Positions 6,722 to 11,537 of a DNA stretch of 11,537 nt are shown piece after piece (within the stretch, counting starts at the first letter, position 1; every line of letters begins with the position of its first letter). The notes under the pieces were generated by a model. It ran no database searches, was not told the origin of the DNA, and saw only the letters and a program-made list of their open reading frames with translations. The stretch comes from Ginkgo biloba (Eukaryota; Streptophyta; Ginkgoopsida; Ginkgoales; Ginkgoaceae): NCBI GenBank assembly GCA_024626585.1, contig JANKJI010142631.1, positions 1 to 11,537 on the forward strand, given 5' to 3'. The position numbers were made by a program, and so were the translations under genes.

Positions 6722-6955
6722 ATGGCGAAGAAGATGACAATGATGATGAGAATTATGTTGGTGATGGTGTTGATAATTGCATCGATGGCCAATGCAGGGG
6801 CCAATGCCCGGGCGACCACATCTCTGCAAATGGGAAGCAGATTGCCAAAGGGGCCAATTCCTCCATCGGGTGGTGCTTCCACTTGCAGACACTATCTAAC
6901 CCCACCGGGGACACCTCCCTCTCAAGCTTACTGTCCCCCGCCGCATTCAAACTGA
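6722..6955 (+). CDS. small secreted peptide precursor, IDA/IDL-like variant
   Basis: 77 codons, no intron needed. The ATG has a strong plant context (A at -3, G at +4) and a TATA box 66 bases upstream. Residues 1-25 form a basic then hydrophobic signal peptide (MAKKMTMMMRIMLVMVLII then ASMANA), with cleavage likely after ANA-25 or ANA-29, so export to the apoplast is expected. Residues 41-58, LPKGPIPPSGGASTCRHY, resemble the conserved end of IDA/IDL peptides (LPKGVPIPPSAPSKRHN), ligands of HAESA-type receptor kinases in organ abscission and root emergence. Differences: V is missing before PIPPS, the A/G-P-S-K core is replaced by GGASTC, and the family's final N is Y. The protein does not stop there but continues 19 residues, rich in proline, with a second cysteine (C55 and C71). 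It may therefore be a divergent or processed IDL peptide, or a separate cysteine/proline-rich peptide family. Function is inferred only from this motif. Confidence 0.7.
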   Translation: MAKKMTMMMRIMLVMVLIIASMANAGANARATTSLQMGSRLPKGPIPPSGGASTCRHYLTPPGTPPSQAYCPPPHSN

Positions 6956-7217
6956 TCACTCTGCTCATATCTCATCTATCAATAACCTTTGCTTTACGAT
7001 GCCTCTTTAACTCTTTCTCCAGCTCTTTCTCCAGCTATGGATATCTCACGATTCCAGCAATAATGTAACTTTTTCATTTAGTCCATGCCATATTAATGAA
7101 ATCGTCTACCATGTACATGCTTAATGCGTTAATTTGTTGTAGATAAATTATTCAGCTTAATGGATTACATTTTCTCTTCAAGCACTTGCTAACCGATCAT
7201 GCATTCAAAATGCTACA

Positions 7218-7227
7218 AATAAATAAA
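7218..7227 (+). terminator. possible polyadenylation signal for the peptide gene
   Basis: Two overlapping AATAAA hexamers (7218-7223 and 7222-7227), about 265 bases after the stop codon. Plant signals are loose, and nearer variants (attaatgaaa at about 7090, gataaatt at about 7143) are equally possible, so the 3' end is not fixed. Confidence 0.3.
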
Positions 7228-8360
7228 TGGTGTGCTGTTTTAAATGCTATATTGGAGTACAAATTATTAGTTATTGGATAATTAACATTGCTTGTTGTCT
7301 CTTGTAAAGTGGAGGTAGTAATGCATAATGAAATTATTCAATCCTAATGATAATCCAAAACGTGAAGCATCAATGGTAAATCTAATTAAAATAAGATTTA
7401 CCATGGAATTAGAACCTCTTCTAAATCTATTTCAAATCAATAGATTTCTTAGACATTGTTATAATTACATAAAAATGATTAAATCATAGGAGAAGACAAC
7501 CATCCAATAAAAAAAAGTCATTCATTGGGAAGGGATAGGGCATGCTTTTGTTCAAAAGTAATCCCAACAATCCAATGAGTTATTAAGATAGATTACAAAA
7601 GAAAGCATACTCTAATACGTTAGCTCTTCGGTAGCCCAATTAGTACTCTTTTCCAATTATTCCACTCAAAAGTTGCATTTTGGTAGCCCCTGCACATATC
7701 CAAGATCAATTGCTCTCAAGAACATTAAATCACTTGTCATATTACAACAAACCAACTCATTTTCTATGAAATTCATTTAAATAAAAAGATAAAGAAAAAG
7801 ATAAGGATTATACGATTATTAAAATGTTTATATGCTCTTTTCTTGTGCTTAAGATGCTATTTAGTTTCATTATAGATGCACTTCCAAAATATGAAATGGA
7901 ATAAACTAGAGCGCATTATTATATACTTTACTATTTGCATTTGACGATCGTGATTCTCTCCATCATATCTCGCACATTCTCATAATGATTCATGGGGTTG
8001 CTCTCTCATTCCTAATTTGCTTATAATATGTAAAATGGAATAACTTCTATGCATTATTATTGTATTATTTACAATTAAGAATTAGATAATTATGCATAAA
8101 CAATGCAATATAAGTTTATTTATTGCATTTATTGATTGAATTATTCTGAGTGAATTGATATGGGATTTTACTAAAAGATAGTAATCGTTTTATACTAGAG
8201 TTACTAGAGAGATTATATAAGTTGCAATATTCAAAATTCAAAATTATGAGAGAGAAAATCTTATATTATCTATAGTAAAAATTAGTACATAGGTTATTAT
8301 TAATGTTGATGAATAATCTAGCATATACTTTCTTTTTGGACTAACTTCTTGTATCGAATA
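7228..8360. other. AT-rich intergenic DNA
   Basis: No ORF of interest was found on either strand. It contains two adjacent hairpins (7373-7404 and 7420-7453) and a weak direct repeat (around 7886-7945 and 8021-8080, sharing aaatggaataa and gcattattat). Nothing else is recognised. Confidence 0.6.
7373..7404. repeat. perfect 11-bp hairpin
   Basis: atggtaaatct (7373-7383) and agatttaccat (7394-7404) are exact reverse complements around a 10-base AT loop. A second inverted repeat follows at 7420-7453 (tctaaatctatt against aatagatttcttaga, with three extra bases on the right). Two hairpins so close may be the remains of a small inverted-repeat transposable element. Confidence 0.6.
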
Positions 8361-9200
8361 ATATTAAGCAAAGTGATAACATTAGTAATTTAGTTCCTTT
8401 ATAAAATTCCTTTTCAATAACTAGCAAGAGAATAAATATTTTAAAGTATAGTTAATAGGAATATTGATGAGTAAATGCCTAATTATAAGCTTCTTTAAAC
8501 TCTTTTTTAAGAATTTCTCATGTGTAATTTTTTTCTATTTTAATTCTAAAATTAAATACTTATCTTTCAATAATCCATAAAGAATCTTATCAACTTTATC
8601 TCAACCTTTAATTACATTGTTTTCAAATGAGAACGTGCCATGTTTTTACCTATGTAGTGGTGGTGAATGTATTCATTCTCTACATTACTTATCACTAAAG
8701 AATAATTACACCTTTCAATAATAATGGGTTATTTTATGATGAGATTAGAACCTAAATGAACATAAATTATAATCCTCTTGATATTAAGCAAAGTGATAAC
8801 ATTAGTAATTTAGTTCCTTTATAAAATTCCTTTTCAATAACTAGCAAGAGAATAAATATTTTAAAGTATAGTTAATAGGAATATTGATGAGTAAATGCCT
8901 AATTATAAGCTTCTTTAAACTCTTTTTTAAGAATTTCTCATGTGTAATTTTTTTCTATTTTAATTCTAAAATTAAATACTTATCTTTCAATAATCCATAA
9001 AGAATCTTATCAACTTTATCTCAACCTTTAATTACATTGTTTTCAAATGAGAACGTGCCATGTTTTTACCTATGTAGTGGTGGTGAATGTATTCATTCTC
9101 TACATTACTTATCACTAAAGAATAATTACACCTTTCAATAATAATGGGTTATTTTATGATGAGATTAGAACCTAAATGAACATAAATTATAATCCTCTTG
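8361..9200. repeat. perfect 2 x 420 bp tandem duplication
   Basis: 8361-8780 and 8781-9200 match at every base, starting atattaagcaaagtgataac and ending aatcctcttg. The first three bases (ata) recur right after the second copy, giving a 3-bp microhomology. The unit is AT-rich with no ORF. The lack of any difference, unlike the other repeats in this window, means either a very recent duplication or an assembly artefact. Confidence 0.95.
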
Positions 9201-9576
9201 ATAGAGTTTTATGCACTGATGAGGTAAATGAGAATAATCATATGCCCAAGAAAAGTAGTGGTATCACAAAAATGGTAATAGGGGAAGATGAACTTCCTCC
9301 ACTATTATAAGGGACATATCCCTAAATGAATGAATAAATTTAAAAAGAAGGGCATCAGACGAATGGTAATATTGGCAATAGATATTTACACTATGCACAA
9401 AGGTTTTAACATTTTTATTTTGACTCAAACAAGAATAGGAGGGCATGAGAGAAAAAGCACAAAAGGGGAATGGGTATAGAAATCTACTATCAAAATTCAT
9501 AGAAATCTAATAATAAAGCATTGTTAAATGGTAATAATAATGGAGGAAGATACGAATGGGATTTATCAATTCTGAA
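9201..9576. other. AT-rich intergenic DNA
   Basis: No gene is supported. A 78-codon minus-strand frame (9264-9500) begins without context and has biased, low-complexity composition (rich in S, F, L and Y) with no motif, so I treat it as chance. Confidence 0.5.
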
Positions 9577-10210
9577 TGCCCTCTTAAGGATTCCTCTTAA
9601 TGATATAAAGGAGGTCCTTTACATACTTCAATCCTTTAGGAAAAACTCAAACATGACACTTTAATCTAAAATTGCCAATAATGCTCCACTCTCTGAGCAA
9701 AATGACATATCATCGATTTACCTTCATAACTCTCTAATAGCACTTAAAGAGCACATAAAATAAAATAGAGACTTCTTTAGGAGGCAATAACTATTTGGGT
9801 GATGAACTCTAGTAACGCTCAAAGTTTAAAACTGAAAGGTTATTCCTCTTAATGCAATAAGGATTTGGCCCCAAATAATATATCAATTCTTTAGAATTAT
9901 GAATCATACACAAAGGTAAAGATATATAATCACACATATGAATATACTTATTCTCATAAAATTATGAAATCTTCTCTAATCACACATTAGCAGTGCTCCG
10001 TACATAATTTAAAATTAGAATTCAATAAATATATCCAAGTGATATCGTTTTACAACCGACTACCAATAGCGCTTGATAACCAAATAGAAAAAATTCACAC
10101 AACTGAATAGAATAATATAATTTACAACTAGCAGTACTCGATTCACAAGAATATTTTATCATTCAACTCTTGAGAAATTTAAGAAGATATTGAGAATGCA
10201 AACTTTTATT
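9577..10210 (-). repeat. old inverted copy of the motif-rich promoter-like region
   Basis: Read on the minus strand, this stretch matches the control region of units 1 and 2. It has an AATAAA at 10210-10205, the 14-base motif (degenerate) at 10128, 10063, 9987, 9809, 9735 and 9675, then a counterpart of the TATA-like context (plus strand cctcttaatgatataaagga at 9594-9613 and ggtccttt) and a counterpart of the following ggattc. Motif spacings in order are 65, 76, 178, 74 and 60 bases, against 56, 73, 156, 70 and 59 in unit 1. The DNA between motifs is barely alignable. It is a third, much older member of the same repeat family in the opposite orientation. Confidence 0.65.
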
Positions 10211-10777
10211 AAATCAATATCTAAAATTAGATGTATGAAAGGCTTTAGATTTATAAGAGCAGTCTATGACCATTCTCATTACAATGAAAAAGGTTGAAAA
10301 GAAATCAAAATTTGAGGCTTGATCAATGGGTGTACATAGGTAATCTGGATAACTTCTCCTTAATCAATGATCTGTGAGAACAAGGGGCATTCATGTTACT
10401 AAAATGACATATATACTGACAAGAAAAACACAGAGGAAAACACAAAGAAATCTCTCATTAGCATTGGGTGGAACCTATTTCTCTTCTATCTTCTTTCTTT
10501 TATCTTTATTCTTAAGGTATTAAGAAGATTGTAGTAACTGAAAGTCAACTCATAACAATCGCTCCTATAATTATTTCTTACCTTAAGTAACTTCTTCCTT
10601 TGGTCTTTACAAATGCTCCTCCTTGTCAAGGTTAGAATGCATGTTTTTCTCTTGACATCAATAATATGACCATTGGAAGCATATTTAACTAGTACATTTG
10701 GATATCATAGAGATGGGCTATAGTGACAGATATTTCTCCCATTGCTATATAAGGAGTAAATCAATTTCCTTTTGTCA
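10211..10777. other. AT-rich intergenic DNA
   Basis: No ORF, RNA gene or clear repeat was recognised. It may include further diverged sequence of the inverted element, since the counterpart of the unit ORF remnant would lie here, but I could not align it by eye. Confidence 0.4.
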
Positions 10778-11008
10778 CTAGACGACAGGAATGATAAACT
10801 ATGTTACTTCTCTCACTATACGATAAAGCAAAGTAGTTCACTTTTGTTGCTAGATGACAAGAATGACAAAGTTTATTTATTCTATCATTATGCGATAGAC
10901 CAAAGTAGTTTACTTCCATCTCTACACGACATGAATGACAAAGTTTGTTTCTTTCATCGTTATATAATAGATCAAAGTAGTTTATTCCCATCGCTAGACG
11001 ACGAGAGT
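10778..11008. repeat. 72-bp tandem array made of two 36-bp halves
   Basis: Copies begin at 10778, 10850, 10922 and a partial one at 10994, each with cta-gacgac or a close variant, a period of exactly 72 bases. Each copy splits into two related halves (ctagacgac... and ctatacgata...), each ending near a gttacttc-like or gttcactt-like segment, so the ancestral period is about 36. Because 72 is a multiple of 3, frames on both strands (plus 10772-11023, minus 10761-10991) stay open; these are by-products of the period, not genes. Confidence 0.85.
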
Positions 11009-11512
11009 GGTGGGGCCTTATAAAGTTAAAGAATGTGACTCAGATTTTTTGTCTCTTCGTAATAAAAATTAATGGGACCCAACAAAGTCAATATTTTTCC
11101 CATCGCTATACAATGAAGTAAAGTAGTTTCTTTCCATCACTAGAAGATATGAATGGTGGGGCATTATGAAGTCAAAGAATATGACTCATATTTTTTGTCT
11201 CTTCATAATGAAAATTTATGGGACCTAAAAAACTCAATAAATTAATTATAATGGGTCCAACTCTATATTTTTTAGGACCAACATGCACATGTTTTCCAAT
11301 CGCTATACTATAGTGAAAAGTAGTTTGTATCTATAGTTGAGCAAAAGGAAATGGTGGGGTCTTATAAAGTCAAAGAATATAACTCATATTTTTTGTCTCT
11401 TTATAATAAAAAATAGTGGGAACCAACAAAGTCAATATATTAATTAGAATGGGTCCCACTCTATCTTGTCTTCTAGTGGGAAACAAAAAATAGTGGGACC
11501 AACATGCACATG
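11009..11512. repeat. nested longer-period repeats continuing the array
   Basis: A block from ggtgggg through cttataaagtcaaagaatat and ttttttgtctctt to taataaaaa occurs at 11009, 11155 and 11353. Fragments of the 36-bp unit (catcgctataca...aaagtagttt, near 11101 and 11300) lie between. A second block, aatgggtccaactctat or its close variant followed by accaacatgcacatgt, occurs at 11250-11292 and 11447-11512. In the last copy ggtcccactctat faces atagtgggacc, an inverted repeat. The whole looks like the inside or end of a non-autonomous repeat that runs off the window. Confidence 0.7.
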
Positions 11513-11537
11513 TCCATTATTATAAATTGATTTTTAT

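Larger units (their letters stand above)
3683..6798. repeat. tandem segmental duplication, unit 2 (about 3.1 kb)
   Basis: Direct repeat of unit 1. Its left edge is the junction gcaAGGGAAGTGG, formed from the peptide gene (gcaGGGG at 6795-6800) and the repeat ORF (ttgGGGAAGTGG at 488-498). The two parents share only a short G run at the join, consistent with end joining at microhomology. Its right edge is undefined because the peptide gene continues uninterrupted. Relative to unit 1 it lacks about 270 bp near 6200 and has an extra promoter repeat at 6276-6628. Confidence 0.9.

Noticed and set aside
6674-6968. Minus-strand and shifted-frame ORFs overlapping the peptide gene (66-72 codons)
   Set aside because: They are shadows of the plus-strand gene. 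Their H/I-rich sequences come from the repeated ATGATGA codons of the signal peptide read in other frames.
7621-7690. Possible tRNA or small RNA gene
   Set aside because: No cloverleaf, A/B box pair or conserved snoRNA boxes could be recognised.
9264-9500. 78-codon minus-strand ORF
   Set aside because: No motif, no homologous second copy and no start or promoter context; composition fits chance in AT-rich DNA.
10761-11023. Overlapping ORFs of 83 and 76 codons on opposite strands with a repeated 24-residue protein pattern
   Set aside because: The 72-bp DNA period is a multiple of three, so any open frame repeats. Both strands are open for the same reason, and there is no promoter or start context.

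Overview
The window looks like nuclear DNA of a flowering plant. It is AT-rich, non-coding over most of its length, full of decayed repeats, and carries plant-type TATA boxes, strong start-codon contexts and AATAAA signals. There are no bacterial operons, ribosome binding sites, tRNAs or rRNAs. The species cannot be named from the sequence.

Layout. 1-361 is a somewhat GC-richer flank of unknown origin with a near-perfect palindrome. From about 491 to 6798 the window is a head-to-tail tandem duplication of a block of about 3.2 kb (unit 1: 491-3682; unit 2: 3683 to about 6798). Each unit holds, in order: (a) the decayed 3' part of an unrecognised repeat-family ORF with a coiled-coil-like tail; (b) a promoter-like region with a spaced series of a 14-base motif around the core AGCA-N-TGCT, ending in a TATA-like box; (c) a minus-strand fragment resembling the N-terminal four-helix (HeLo/MLKL-like) domain of plant proteins; (d) AT-rich DNA; (e) the promoter and start of a small secreted-peptide gene. 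The unit 1/unit 2 junction lies inside the peptide gene, just after its signal peptide, so the first copy is a 34-residue chimera (3606-3710). Only the copy after unit 2 is complete (6722-6955).

The complete gene encodes a 77-residue precursor with a signal peptide and a segment, L-P-K-G-P-I-P-P-S-G-G-A-S-T-C-R-H-Y, resembling the core of IDA/IDL abscission-type signalling peptides, but with an altered core and a cysteine-containing C-terminal extension. It is the only gene here that looks functional. Its promoter has its own tandem duplication of about 181 bp that the truncated copy lacks.

6956-11537 has no convincing gene. It holds a perfect 2 x 420 bp tandem duplication (8361-9200), an old inverted copy of the motif-rich region that keeps the motif spacing although the flanking sequence has decayed (about 9577-10210), a 72-bp tandem array built of 36-bp halves (10778-11008) and a nested longer-period repeat (11009-11512). 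The main points of interest are the variant IDA-like peptide gene, the duplication that broke its sister copy, blocks of perfect identity between the two units that suggest gene conversion, and the motif array whose spacing is shared by three copies.
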